Assembly (NCBI RefSeq): GCF_030272615.1
Contig: NC_081415.1
Location: 377,471,392 to 377,535,391 of the forward strand
Length of the DNA stretch: 64,000 bases
Direction: 5' to 3'
Source of the DNA: Cryptomeria japonica
Taxonomy: Eukaryota; Streptophyta; Pinopsida; Cupressales; Cupressaceae
Shown here: in pieces, positions 1 through 11,699 of the stretch
How the letters are laid out: every line of letters begins with the position of its first letter
Position numbering within the stretch: the stretch's first letter is position 1
Program-made: the position numbers and the translations under genes
Notes under the pieces: generated by a model
Database searches by the model: none
What the model was told of the DNA's origin: nothing
The model's input: the letters and a program-made list of their open reading frames with translations, nothing else

Positions 1-1342
1 CTCGGCAAAAATTCGGCAGGACGGCAAAAGAACCAATTTCTAGTGAGGCTTACCTAGAGCAAGTCCTAGAGAGTCTCAAGTCCCTGAGACTCGGCTAGGG
101 TCACTCATATATAAACATTCTTGAAGTAGAAGCCTTTATATTTTTAGATAAACATGCCATGCGACCTTAAACTTCCACGCTTCATCTTTTCCTTGCTTCT
201 ATAGAGCCTTTGAGAGAGGGAAGTACCTTAATGGGGCCCACGATCCGAATTTCAAAGTAGTGATTGGAAGACATTACCACGAACCCCCTAGTATTTGCAT
301 TTCTACACTAGTCACCCTTTTTTAAAGAAAAGAGCTGACTAGATAGTTTGAATGACTTGTAATACTTCCTTAGGATGATATATTCATACAAATGTCTTAG
401 ACCCTCACAACTTAATGGCGTCTAGTCATTTGAAATTTAGAAGTTCAATACGAATCAATTGTATAAGAACCAATCTTTCATCGATTTATTTTACGTGCAA
501 CACTTATAGGAGTTCCACAAACAAGTTTATATTTTTTTGTTTGCAATCTTATATAAATTTATACCTATAACTGGCAAACTTAGAAAACCTATATAGATAA
601 ATCATTTGCTCCAAATCTTGCAAACCTTCATCACATCCATGAAATCTGAATGACTCCACTTGCAATTCAGCTAGGACAAATTTCTAACTACCGAAAACAA
701 TCTTCACCATAGGGTTCTCTATTGGAGGGGTTGAAAACTTGAACTACCCCAACTCCTACAAAGGTTTTAATCAAAATAAATAATCCAAAATGATTCAAAT
801 GAGTCACTTCAACCTTTTTATAACTTTCTGGGGGAACTTTCCAAAAAATATAATTTAAAATCACTGTATAATTAATAATCGTTTTTTGCTTCATAAAGAG
901 ACTTTATTTCATTTTAAAAGTTTTCGGACAATTTAATCACTAATAATTCACCTTATTGAATAATTAAATAAGTTGTCTTTTAATTTTTTTTTGACAACTC
1001 AGTTTAATTAATTAATTATTAAATTGTTTTCCGCCTAATCCAGTGAAGTAGCAGAAAACAAGGAGGTTGCTTGAAGGTGAATTCAGAATGCACCAACACA
1101 TGTATAAGCTCACTAGAAATCCAACTTAACAAAAATTGCCACTTTCTATAAATAGAATATTTTTCCAAGAAATTTGGAAAGCACTTGAAATGTTGAAGCT
1201 ACTCTTGGAAAGCAACAACATACTCACCTTGATCGTCTGAGCACAACATCATTAATTGCAATCCATTCTGAAATGGTTGGCACTCTTCAAGAGAGTTGGC
1301 ACTGACATAGATGCTAGAATGACCATAACTGGGGACATTACA
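1..1342. other. Non-coding repeat debris, LTR-like right edge
   Basis: I see no convincing gene. The right edge GGGGACATTACA (1331-1342) is the terminus shared by several minus-oriented LTRs in this window, so this is probably the remains of an LTR whose other edge is missing or outside the window. The opening CTCGGCAAAAATTCGG resembles the sub-terminal CTCGG-rich sequence of the hAT transposon at 62459. The 68-codon frame at 688-894 is AT-rich with no recognisable domain. Confidence 0.3.
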
Positions 1343-1353
1343 CAATTCCTTAT

Positions 1354-3236
1354 TGGAAAGAGCTGGTTATTGCATTGACTATGTTAAGTAAGGGGTTCAA
1401 GGCCCAAAACAATTATGAATTTAGTGGCCCATTATTAGAGGGTGAGTTCCAAAACATATATGAACCAGTAGAGGTTTAAAAACAGATTTGGAAAAGCAAT
1501 GGGTGCTGTATTTTTTTGATGGGTGGATAGATGCTATGATAGTCACTAACTTCTTAGTGGTTTCAAGGCAACAGTGGGTTTTTATAAAGTCAATTGATGT
1601 CTCAAGTGAAGTAAGAAATGCCGAGGCCTAGTATAGCTTGTTGGATGAGGTGCTGATGGAGGTAGGAGTGGATAATGTCATTCAAATAGTTATTGACAAC
1701 GTATTTGCATATATGGTAGCTGGTATACTAGTAGAGGCAAGGCACCCTACATTATTTTGAAGTCATTGTGTTGCACATAGTCTTAACCTTCCCTTGAGGA
1801 CATAGAGAAATTAAGTTGGGTGAAGAATGTAGTGGAAGATGCAAGGAATATTACCAAATATATTGGCAATCACACATGGGTTATAAATTTCATGATAGAG
1901 CACACTAATGGCAATGAGCTTATGTGTTTGGAAGTCATATGCTTTGTCACTAATTTCCTTACCTTGTAGAGTATAGCAACTACATTGCCCAACCTTAAGA
2001 GCATTATGTGAGTGAAAGGTGGTTGAAGAGTCCTTATTGTAGGAAGGATGAAGCAAAGAGGGTTGTGAAGACCATTTTTGATGATAAATTTGTCAATGCC
2101 ATGGATGAGATCATCAAGGTAAATTTTTGGTCAATTTTATTTATTTATTTTAACAATGTTACAAGTTTTGGTAATTTTTTATTTTTCTGGTTATAGTATT
2201 TAAAATTTCTATTTATTTATTTATTTTCAACAATGTTACAAGTTTTGGTAATTTTTTAATTTTCTGGTTATATTTTTAAAAATTTCTATTTATTTATTTA
2301 AATTTTATAATTTTCTTTTCATTCACTCTTTTGTTTTCGGTGTTATAATTGTTAGTTGGGGTTTTGTAGCTGGTAAATGGAGACAAATACCCTATAGGGT
2401 ATTTATTTGAGGTCATGGATAGATCCAAAGAAGTAATTCAACATTTATATCGATAAAACCAAATATGAATCTATATTACGCATTATTCATTCAAGGTGGA
2501 ACCGATAACTCCATCAACACATTCATTTTGTTTCCTAATTTTTGAACCCCAATTTGCTCTTCTCCTCTTCCTCAAGTAAATGTAGAGGTTATGTTTGGGC
2601 TCAACACATGTACTGAGAGGTTGATCTTTGATGATAACCTTCAAGATCTTGTAAATGATGAATTACATAGTTATAAGAGGGAAGAGTGTCGTTATTTTCT
2701 TTAACTTTATACATTTGTGTGAGAGTTATGGTGAGATAAAAAAGATATTATGTTTTATTTAGTTTAGAATTTATTTAAACTTTTAAAATTACTAAAATTC
2801 TTAATTTTTAACAAAGTTATGTCATCCTTGTAGATATGTAATGGGAAGATTTTGGTGGCATGATACTCAATCTTCTAAAAGGCTTGCCATTTACCTATTA
2901 TCCGAGCTCTATAGCATTTCTAGTTGTGAGTGCAATTGGTGTGTTTTTGAGGCCATTCATACAAAAAAAGCACAACAAATTGACTTCAAAGTGCTTGAAT
3001 GATCTTGTCTCTATGCAATACAACCTTTGATTGCATGAAAAGAAGGTATAGGGGCAAGATACAAATCATGTACTTGACCTCGATGACATTGATCTATTTA
3101 GATTGGGTTGCTATGTTTGAGGAAATGAATGCACTGTTTACTGCTGATGAGTTTGGTGAATTTGAGAGGGATGAATTTGAATGGCAAGTAAATGGTCTAG
3201 CATATGAGGCTTTAGAAGGTGAGATTCGCAAGTCAT
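1354..3236 (+). pseudogene. Decayed hAT transposase (DUF659 plus hAT C-terminal)
   Basis: Conceptual translation in shifting frames gives the order of a plant hAT transposase. Around 1500-1700 there is a DUF659-like block (DGWIDAM, then FLVVSRQQWVFIKSID, then QIVIDN). Near 1800-2060 follow WVKNVVEDARNITKYIGNH and a CFVTNFLTL-like stretch. At 2370-2560 VNGDKYPIGYLFEVMDRSKE lines up with the same block of the right-hand hAT gene (62850-64000). At 2850-3000 the dimerisation block CECNWCVFEAIHTKKA corresponds to its CERNWSVFESIHTKKR. A non-coding stretch of about 250 bases between the second and third blocks may be an intron. Many stops and frameshifts make it non-functional. Confidence 0.75.
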
Positions 3237-3645
3237 AGGGGTGAGTTCGCTATATATATAACTTTCTCCTATGCTTGAGGCTCCTGTTGAGAATACCATA
3301 GCTATACCATTCACTTCCATGACACCCACACAGTGGCAAAAGAATTTTCTAAGCTTTAGTTGAAGAAATTTATGATACGTATTTTTAGTTGATATTGAAA
3401 CTAGAAGTTTACATGTATTGAACCTCTAAACTCATTTTTGGTTTATGAAGTAATGGAAATTTAATTTTGATCTATATATGAAGAAAATCAGCAAAATGCA
3501 TTATTTTAAATCCTATTTTAAAAATTAATGTACTTTTTAGTGTTCAATAAATTTTCTGATTTTTTCAGAGTTTTGCTGGGTCCCAAGTTTTCAATTTTTT
3601 TTGGATCAGCTGAGTAATTGCCGAGTGTGAATTTTCAAACTAAAG
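1354..3645 (+). mobile_element. hAT DNA transposon relic
   Basis: The element body is the decayed transposase plus about 400 bases of 3' flank. The right edge near 3620-3645 (CCGAGTGTGAATTTTCAAAC) looks like a worn inverted copy of the terminal CATAGTTGAAAATCTCGG seen at 62459. The distance from the end of the coding region to this edge, about 400 bases, matches the right-hand element. The left edge cannot be placed. Confidence 0.5.
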
Positions 3646-4896
3646 TAGCAGCTTTAATTTATTTTTGGAAGCTCTATCAAAATTTTACTTTTTATAGTTT
3701 CGAGTCTGGGGTGCCCTCTTCACTTGCACGTTCGGTTTGCCAAATCAAATGTAGGTCTTTTTACTTTGTTTGTGATTAACTTTTTAATGGGTGGCAATTT
3801 AGTAGATATGCCAAATCAAATGTAGGTCATTGCAGATATGACATTTCCTTCTGAGGTAGATTTCCATCCAGATGATTTTGTGTTTTAACTTGTATGTTCC
3901 ATGTATGCCTAGTAATATCTGTAGATGCTTGCTGGTTTCTTCATTTTTCTTAGAAATTACTGAATTATATAGAAAACTGCCAGATATCCTCAATACAGTC
4001 CCAACATACTCTGTATTGCTTTTCTGCAATTGTTGAATTGAAATATTTAGTATGTAATGATACTGCACTTGGGAGATTTAAAATATGTATGTTTTGCCTT
4101 AAATTAGCTCAAAAAATTAAAAAACGCTACTAAGTTAGTTTGATTAATTGATTATCTTATCATGCCTGAAAGTAAGCCAGGATGTGCCTTTCAAAGTCCT
4201 ACAATGGATTCCTTGTCCTTCCATTGGTATTGTAAACATGCATGCAACTAAGTTTAGCTTTTATCATCCTCAGATAAGCTATTTCCAATGCTTTATTAGA
4301 TTTATGAGCACAAAATGGATAATCAACTTATATTTTCTGAATCTTAACATCATGTATTGCCTTTTGCTGCAACTCAAATATGGAATAACAAGCCCCTATT
4401 CTAGATTATTGCATTTCTCATAGTCTACAGGAAACTTTGCTTCAATGGCATGGACCCTGTCTCTCTAATCTTTTCCAAAATTGCATCTCGGTAACCCAAA
4501 CCATATCCCACATCTACTGGTGACTTTGTTTTTTGTCCCCTGAAGCTCACAATACAATCATTTTGCAAATTGTTTGGATATCTTTTAAATTGTTTGGAAT
4601 CTTTTAGGCTCCTAGATTTTATATATAATTTATTTATTTGGAGAGTAGAGAAAAAAATTTAGGAGTATATTCTGTTATTCTGAGCAAGGTGCAGTACATT
4701 TTCATAAATCCCTTCACCTCTGCATGCCATCTTTGTTTTCTTGGTGGTTGTTGATTAATTGTGAAAGCTTGTCTGGTGTGCAGAATTGAATTTGGTTCAC
4801 TCAGTTGATTTACATATTGGCATCATAAAGTCTAAAAAAATTCCAATTATTTTACTGGTTATGTTTGATTATATTGTACTTGGATAACTTATTCAG
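3646..4896 (+). other. Intronic sequence upstream of host exon
   Basis: AT-rich sequence without a supported gene. Because it lies directly upstream of a convincing splice acceptor at 4896, it is best read as intron of the host gene. Earlier exons were not recognised and may lie left of the window. The frames at 3799-4068 and 4148-4423 look like chance openings. Confidence 0.4.
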
Positions 4897-4956
4897 ATTC
4901 GGAGCAAGGTTTATGTTGCAACTACAAGCGGAAGAGTGACAGCAGTAAATTTAGAG
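4897..4956 (+). CDS. Host gene exon: PQQ/beta-propeller domain, AASDH-like acyl-activating enzyme
   Basis: A 60-base exon in phase 0 on both sides, with acceptor TTATTCAG before it and donor GTATCT after it. It encodes 20 residues containing KVYVATTSGRVTAVNLE, the 'vYvaTtsGrv.A..le' strand pattern of PQQ-type beta-propeller repeats. The next two exons (42195-42273 and 42486-42550) continue the same domain in frame: WLYESHAPIFGSLAVDSCTG, then VICSMVNGNIIAL. That order is what I would expect in the C-terminal propeller of plant AASDH-like (AMP-dependent synthetase plus PQQ repeat) proteins; the family assignment is from memory, the splice logic is read directly. There are no stops or frameshifts, so the gene may be live. 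The following intron spans about 37.2 kb. Confidence 0.68.
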
Positions 4957-5826
4957 GTATCTTTGAAGTTTCAATTTTGTCTTTGACTTGAACACCTACA
5001 TTATTGTTTTCATGATAGAATTTAAATCGTTTATGATAAACTTTGCATACAAGATGCTATCTTAGAACAAGAAGTTTATGGGCTTTAGGCATTAGTAATT
5101 TACCAATTATTTTCACTCAAGTAGACTATTTAGAGTAGTAATAAGTAAACTAATTTTTGACATGCTAGTTGAAATATGTGTAATATTAATCATGTGTAGT
5201 AAATCTAAGTGACATATTCCAGCAAATTTTGAACAATATCTGCTTAATTGAATTATTTACTCTAAATTTGAAATGTAATTCCTTTTTTGATTTCTTTGCT
5301 ATGTTTATGAGCTTCAATTTTTTATAAATTGTCCTTTTGAGGAGCAATATGAACTTGCTTGTGGAAGTGTATTAAAGATATACATCTAATAAATTATAGC
5401 AAACATATCAGAAATAGATTCTTGAACTTAGTTCTTGCATCTGCCATATATGTTGTTCATATTTCATGATAAATGTTTTCTGTCTGACATGGAATTCGAC
5501 TAAGACTTTGAAGCCAGATAATATAAATTTCAGTTACATGGTATATGGCTGGTTGGTATTCTAATATAAAGTCTACTGTTGTTTTATTGGTTCTCTCATA
5601 AACTGCTTACATAGCTTGCAAATTCACATGTTCCCTTTTGAGATCTTATCTATTGTGAACTAGTTATGTGCTTAGCCTCATTTGGAAAAAGATCAAGATG
5701 ATGTTTACATATAGGGGAATATTATATCTATTTGGTTCAATAACCTTTTAAACTTTTAATGGTTAAGAGTTTTAATCTTTCCCTTTAGGACACCGTAAAA
5801 TGGAACAATGTTTAAGGTAAAACCTT

Positions 5827-6190
5827 TGTTGGAATTAGAACAAAAATCTAAACCCTAGAACTCTGAACAATTGGTTTTTAGCCTACAATTCAAACTAACC
5901 TAAAAAAAACACTTATCTTGTTGTTCTCGGGCAAAGGCACAAGGATTATCAACACTCCTATGGACCTGCAAAAATTTTATACTTTTTCTCTTGAAAGCTA
6001 GCACCTACAGTAGGTAATAAATACTCACACTTTCTAGTTAAATGCAGAGGCTAAAACATGCTAATACAACACAAAACTTGGAATTGGATTATTAGACACA
6101 TGCATAAGATACAGTGAGTTGAATATCAAAGATTCACATGAAAAGCATTAAATACTCAAATCAACAAAGATTGCAATACAAAGCCTGCAA
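5827..6190. repeat. LTR fragment hosting the 6196-19749 element
   Basis: Starts TGTTGGAATTAG, a common plant LTR beginning, and is cut at 6190 by the next element. The sequence resumes at 19755. The 5-bp duplication TAATC at 6191-6195 and 19750-19754 proves the two halves were contiguous. The far end was not identified. Confidence 0.4.
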
Positions 6191-6579
6191 TAATCTATAA
6201 TGACCCAGACTTGGATTGTTCAAGATTTGTAGGTGATTCCATGGAATTTAAGATATAAATGAAAATGATATCAATCTCTTTGATGAATGTGATGTAATAT
6301 ATTTGCTAAGTAATCGACCTTATAGTAGATGTTGATTTGTACCAAGATTGGTACTAAAGACTCCTATAAATATTATAGGCGACAAGTCTGATATCAATTC
6401 TGATCTCTTATTAAGCAGAGGGTCTGATTAGACTCCTCAAAGATAATTGTTATGCAACGAGTCTGCATAGGCTATCTACCATACTTAACCTGCTATTAGC
6501 AACTAATCTGGTCACCTAAGATCTGATCTTGTATGTAGATTTAGAAAATGGAGATCCTTGTATGGATTGCCGTCCTTGT

Positions 6580-6735
6580 GCACTGTCTTTAGATACCTGT
6601 GTTCCAGTAGATTTGGGTCTGCTTTTATAAAGATTCATATCACCTGAATGTGGCTGAGCACTGTCTTTAGATACCTGTGTTCCAGTAGATTTGGGTCTGC
6701 TTTTATAAAGATTCTTATCACCTGAATGTGACTGA
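6580..6735 (-). repeat. 78-bp tandem duplication containing a TATA-like box
   Basis: Two consecutive 78-base units start at 6580 and 6658 and are nearly identical. Each carries CTTTATAAAAGC when read on the minus strand, the transcription direction of this LTR. The intact sister LTR (near 19165-19240) has a single copy, so the duplication arose in one LTR. Confidence 0.7.
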
Positions 6736-6973
6736 ATTCTATTATCGATTTGCCTTTCCTGAAAATAGCCTTATAAACATGCACTGGATTAATGCATTTT
6801 GTGATTCATGTATTATAGGCTTATGCATCTATTGCCATGCCATTGGTGGGAAGTAGACCGCCTTATTTGGCTGGTTGAAGGTTCCACGAAGCACCGTCTA
6901 GTCTGATTCCAATATTAAATTAAGAAATCTTCACACCTCTGTTGTGAGTCACAATACTCCTCTAATAGTTATC

Positions 6974-8537
6974 AATCATGTCCCCTTCCTAACACCGATG
7001 TGCTCTAGCAGGGTTAGCCTATTGACAGAAGTCCCCATAGGCTAATACAGTGGATAGGGGACTTACATGGTGGAACAGGAGACTTTGGGGAGGCATATGA
7101 GTCGTTTTTGGATCTTTGAGCCAGTTTCCTATTTTTTAGGAAGGGCTCCTTTTTTTAAGGGAGTGACTGTTAGTTCACCCAGAGCTTGGGTAAGCATAGT
7201 AGGAGACACTGGGAGCATCCCCAATTTTTCGGGAACTATCTCCTAAATTTTAGGGAGGTTCCTATTTTTTAGGAGCAAACTGGTAGTCACCAGTAGATCC
7301 ACCAGGATGTTGGGAGGATTGTCAGGGAGCCAGTGGAGTGAATTTCAGTGACTAGGGACGCTTCCTTAGTCTTTGAGGAAGATCCTTGATTTTTAGGGGA
7401 GACTGGCAGTTGGAGCTCTACGTCCAGTCATCACCCCGGGTACCAGTGGCACCATCAGTTTCAGTTTGGGGGTGATTGGGTGTGATTTCAGGGAATAATT
7501 TGAATATTTAGATAATAACTTTAATATCTTCATTTATTTAAATAAAATGCCTAAATAAGGTTATTATATTATTATAATAATAAAAGGGCCAAGTGGACCC
7601 CCTTGGGAGTCATGATGCCTAGACACATAATGTTGTTTTTTAAAAACAACTTAATGCAATGAACAAAAGTCTTCCCCAAGAAGGTTGGAACGCCTTGGAG
7701 AGGAGAGTATTCCATGGCACAAACCCAAGAATATGCCAAAGATATGCTTCTAAGGGAAAATTCGATCCATGAAGGGAATAAAGTGATTTTGGTTGGGGAT
7801 TTTATCGTTATGGAATTCACTTTTTATAGCAGCAGCTTGTATTGGAGCCTTGAACAGGGTTTTCAGCAGTAGATCAGAGCTTCTGAGAATGTACACTCAG
7901 AAGTTTGAATGTCTATAGGTGTGTGAGACCATCTAAGAGTATTCTATAGGGAAATTCCTTATTTATCAGCTTATTGGTAAAAGAAGCAGTGGATCAGTTG
8001 GTATGGAGAGCAGAATTGAAGAAGTAAATTGCAGATTGGGGTTGTTTAAGCATCAAGCATTCATATTTATCAGCATTCTCAGCCTGTCGCACCCCAATTT
8101 GAGAAGTTACAGCAAGACTTTAGTTGGGCACAGGGTTTCAGACCCATAAGGTGCTGTCTCAGACCTCCAAAAACAGATTGATCATCTGATCATAACCTAG
8201 AGAGGTTATTTATGGTGGTATTACAATCGCTAGGTGACTGTTTTGCTGCCTCAGATATATATCAGACCTGTATTTGCGTTATCCGGATATGTAATGGTAT
8301 CTTATATGCAAATAAATATAAAAAATAATTTGTCTTTGCTGTAATTTACCTTCCCATACTTTCAATTCCAGTTTGTGTCTCTTGTATTTCTCATTTTATC
8401 TACAAGCATCAGCATAAACCAAAAAACACAAAAAATAAAAAAACTCAAAAACCAAAAAATCAGAAAAATCAGAAAAAGAAACAAAAATCAGATTTACAAA
8501 TCAGTTGTGTTACTGTGATCCGAGGTGGGTCACTACA
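6974..8537 (+). repeat. Solo LTR nested in the 3' LTR of the outer element
   Basis: The insertion interrupts outer LTR sequence that is continuous in the sister copy near 19480. It begins AATCATGTCCCCTTCC, a worn version of TGTAATGTCCCC, and ends GGTGGGTCACTACA. Near its start it has TTAGCCTAT ... ATAGGCTAA, the same inverted pair as the LTRs at 14204 and 43115, so it belongs to a related family. A clean 5-bp duplication is not visible; TTATC and CTATG are the nearest candidates. No coding capacity was recognised, including the 82-codon frame at 7572-7820. Confidence 0.6.
7129..7400 (+). repeat. Array of small CCTA-T-TAGG hairpins
   Basis: At least six short dyads lie within 270 bases, for example TTCCTATTTTTTAGGAA (7129), CTCCTAAATTTTAGGGAG (7241), TTCCTATTTTTTAGGAG (7258) and CTTCCTTAGTCTTTGAGGAAG-like sequence near 7360. 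Each has a 4-6 bp stem around a T-rich loop. Confidence 0.55.
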
Positions 8538-8679
8538 CTATGAAGGCACATGATGTGAGGAGTTGTATCTCACACAGCCATGTATCTTGCAAACATTTAA
8601 TTAATTATATTGCTAATCAGACATCATCCTTTGTTTACTAACAATATTAATTAATTGACCCTTGACGGACTTATGTTTT

Positions 8680-9027
8680 TGTTTACCGATACAACTGATA
8701 AATTAAATACAGGGAATCATAATGTACATGACAATGCATATCAGACACAACAGTAAAATATATCTTTATTCCCACATGCAATTATTACACAGAAGAGACC
8801 AGAGATGGTTGGCGAAGGATTACAATAGACTCAACTATCCTGTACTACCTTCCTTGGTGGTACACAACATATTTAAAGGACCCAACGGTTGCTGAGAGTT
8901 ACACAACTGTCAACCAACCAACACATTAACCACCCGAGAGTGACAACCCACTTAATACAAACAATTAATACATTGGTAGATAACAAATATTATCGAATAT
9001 AACCATAGGCATTTTATGCCGACTACA
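8680..9027 (-). repeat. 3' LTR of the gag-protease element
   Basis: Starts TGTTTACCGATACAAC and ends TGCCGACTACA, giving TG...CA termini. It aligns along its length with 13485-13831 with scattered substitutions and small gaps. Confidence 0.85.
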
Positions 9028-9052
9028 TCACCCCCCCAAAAGAAAAAAGTCA
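9028..9052 (-). other. Polypurine-like tract next to the 3' LTR
   Basis: Read on the minus strand, CTTTTGGGGGGGTGA abuts the LTR start TGTAGTCGGC. This G-rich tract sits where second-strand priming occurs and fixes which LTR is 3'. Confidence 0.6.
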
Positions 9053-9154
9053 TCTTCCAGATGACAAGTAAACATCAAGTAATATTTGGAAAGACTAATG
9101 ACAAGAGTGTAGGTAATGACTTGTACTAGACAACCCCAACTTGTAGTGTACCTG

Positions 9155-9340
9155 CCAAATCAAATGGGGGTTTGGGGGTTACGCCCCCAATGGGGTCAAG
9201 GGGCAGTGCTGCTTGCGGGGGTTTGGGGGCAGCGCCGCTTGTGGGGGTTTGGGGATAGTGGCCCTAGCGGGGTCAAGGGGCAGCGCCCCTTGTAGGGTTG
9301 AGGGGTAGTGCCCCTCGCGGGGTCCCAGGGCAGCACCAAC
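9155..9340 (-). repeat. GC-rich minisatellite with short hairpins
   Basis: About six imperfect units of roughly 30 bases, such as GGGGTCAAGGGGCAGCGCC. Several form dyads, for example CAAGGGGC / GCCCCTTG around an AGC loop near 9278-9296. It is a strong base-composition contrast to the surroundings and is non-coding. Confidence 0.65.
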
Positions 9341-9559
9341 ACCAAATTACAACCTTCAAAACCACATAGAACTCCATGGTGCACATGATTTTTGTGATTT
9401 TTTAATATGCCAAAAACATTGTTGATGAAGCCAAAGAATAGAGATTTCGCTCCTACCACATGCTTTTGACCATGTATGACTTCCTTCACCTCAAGAATGG
9501 CCTCATACGCATCACGTATGACCAAATCTGGATGCACTCTTTGCATGGTTTGATGCTCA

Positions 9560-10830
9560 TGTAAGGTTCCGTACGAATTGATCCCTTTGACGTATGGACC
9601 ACCTTCCACTCATACCTGTGTTCGTACGGCTATGTTGTTCATGTACAGGTTAATGGTGTTCATGTACAGGTTGATGGTGTTCATGTACAACTCTTTTATT
9701 GCAGCCTTGTATGACGTACCAGTTCTTCCTCTGTGCGGTATGACTTCCTCTGCATATGGCCTAACCTCTATGTACGGCTTGACTTCAGTGTGGCATAAGG
9801 TCTAGTTCGTGTAGCGTACCTCCTAGCATGTACAAAACCTCCTTGTGTGGTACCTGTTTTTTCTCCACATACGACATTCGTGCTTCCTTGTACGACATGT
9901 TCAACTTGATGCATGTCATGCGGCTTCATCTGGTACAAACTTCTTGCATTGCTTCTGTACAACTTGTCTATCCACCACCCCGTATGGCTTGCACTTCCCT
10001 TGTGTGATTGCCCACAATGATTTCTCACCCTATACAGCCTTGGTTGTTCTTCCACGTATAGACCAAAAGAATTCCTATGCCGTACAGTGTACAAACTTAA
10101 CTCCTCACACTCCCCTCATCCGTATGGACTTTCTTGCAACAAGAACAACATACGGATGTCTATGCTCCCAACCTTGTACAAATGTCTCTTAACTCGGTAT
10201 AGTTGTCGTACTGGCACAATGTCATATGGATGTCTAGTGTTTTTCTTCCATACAAACTTCTACTCATGTGCAGTAACCTTCCGTATGATAGTGGTTGCCT
10301 TCTCTTTGTGCAGACTCTTTTCCCTTGTATAGTCACTTCTTCCTGCATACAGAGTCCTTTCCACCATACTGACACTCTTCTGCTTCTTGTCTCCGTACGA
10401 TTTCACATTTGCCCTTATTCTCCTTCGTGCAATCTTCACTCCCCGTACGAGAGGCTGACTATTGTATGGATTGGTCTTGCTGATGTGCTTGTTGCCTTCT
10501 GCATGTGGGTTCCATACAATGTACGAACAACTCCTATCTTCATGTGAATTCCGTATGGTGTACATATAGTTTCTTCTTCCTCTTGCATATAGATTCTCCT
10601 CTTCGTACCCCCTTAGCCCATACGGCCTCTTCTTTCCTGGCCTACTTCGTACAACGTACTACTTTCGTTCGCACAAAATGCTCCTTCTCTATCCTCTATA
10701 CAACCTATTTAGTTTAATGCTGGTAGCATATGGTTTCAACCCATACAACCCACCCTCATGTCTATATAGCATGTCCCACAGTTTCTTCCTGTGACTTGCG
10801 TACGGTTCTTTTTTTCTGTTCCCTGCCTGC
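9560..10830 (-). repeat. Interspersed CGTACG/CGTATGG motif array
   Basis: More than 40 copies of the six-base pattern RTAYRR (CGTACGG, CGTATGG, TGTACAA, CATACGG and variants) occur in about 1.27 kb, typically 20-40 bases apart in pyrimidine-rich spacer. CGTACG and TGTACA are self-complementary. Open frames of 70-137 codons appear on both strands here, which is the mark of a repeat and not of a protein. It lies between the protease and the 3' LTR, where an autonomous relative would carry the rest of pol. Confidence 0.6.
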
Positions 10831-10877
10831 GTCAATACTCTTCTTTGCACTTCTACTTTTGGTAAAGAGACATGACT

Positions 10878-11690
10878 TTAGATCAATTTATGAGGGCCTC
10901 CATCCTTAAAGGTCTTTTTCCTTCCATTTTCCATCTCAGTAGTGTTAGATGTATCATTCATATCTTTACATGCTTTCATTAGTTGCTCTCCACCAAGAGC
11001 TGTAACTTCAAGAAAATTACAAGTTGATAGAAGTAACTCGTAGTCCTCTATTTGCCAGTGGAATAATCCATTTAGGGAACTTGTCTTACCTTCAAAGCAA
11101 TCTTCCAGTTCGAGCACCCCTTTATCATTGGGTTCCATGCCTTTCTCCCTTTGTCCATTTTAACTCTCCACCCTTGGACTCTGAGTCGGAGGATGCTAGT
11201 TCTTCACTCACATCTTGGTTCCTCAAGTCAATGACGTGCTTCCTCCCATCACTCTCGATCGAGAGTGTGTTCCGCTTCCAATTATGATTTGCCTTGGCAG
11301 TAATCAACCATCCCCTTCCAAGGAGTGCATCGTACGCCTTCTTTTGCAATGGGATGACTATCAAGTCCAAGAAAAATTGTTGTGTCCCAATCATTACTTT
11401 TTGTGCCATCAATGTTCCCAATGGCTGGATGCCATGCTGGTCGACACCTACGAAGTGGAAGGTTGGTAGCTAGAGCGTTTGCTTCCCCAGACACTTCCAA
11501 CTGTCTTTTGGTAGTACGTTTACTCCCAAGCCTCCATCGACAATGGTGTTTGTCAACTTCTTCCCCATTATTTCCATCTTGACGACCGCCGACTTCCTCT
11601 CGATGCTCACCGTCAGCAACATTGGATCACTAGCCTCATTCCCGTCGGGTGGTGGTTTTCTCGTCAGTTCCTCCTCTTGTGGCTTAGATT
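10878..11690 (-). pseudogene. Retrotransposon aspartic protease region, degenerate
   Basis: Reading leftwards, the active-site region is TIVDGGLGVNVLP (11527-11560), the DGG form of the D-S/T-G motif known from some plant Ty3-type elements. It is followed after about 90 residues by AYDALLGRGWL (around 11320), the flap-distal LGR.WL signature. Frames change between these segments. A further open stretch down to 10878 has no recognised domain. The protease would have processed the gag precursor in virus-like particles; frameshifts make it inactive now. Confidence 0.65.
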
Positions 11691-11699
11691 GTTTCTAGA

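Noticed and set aside
4148-4423. A 91-codon frame upstream of the first host exon
   Set aside because: No propeller-like or other domain, no splice sites that would join it to 4897 in phase; probably intron.
9578-10717. Several overlapping 70-137 codon frames on both strands
   Set aside because: They overlap each other on opposite strands and follow the CGTACG word array; no domain is visible.
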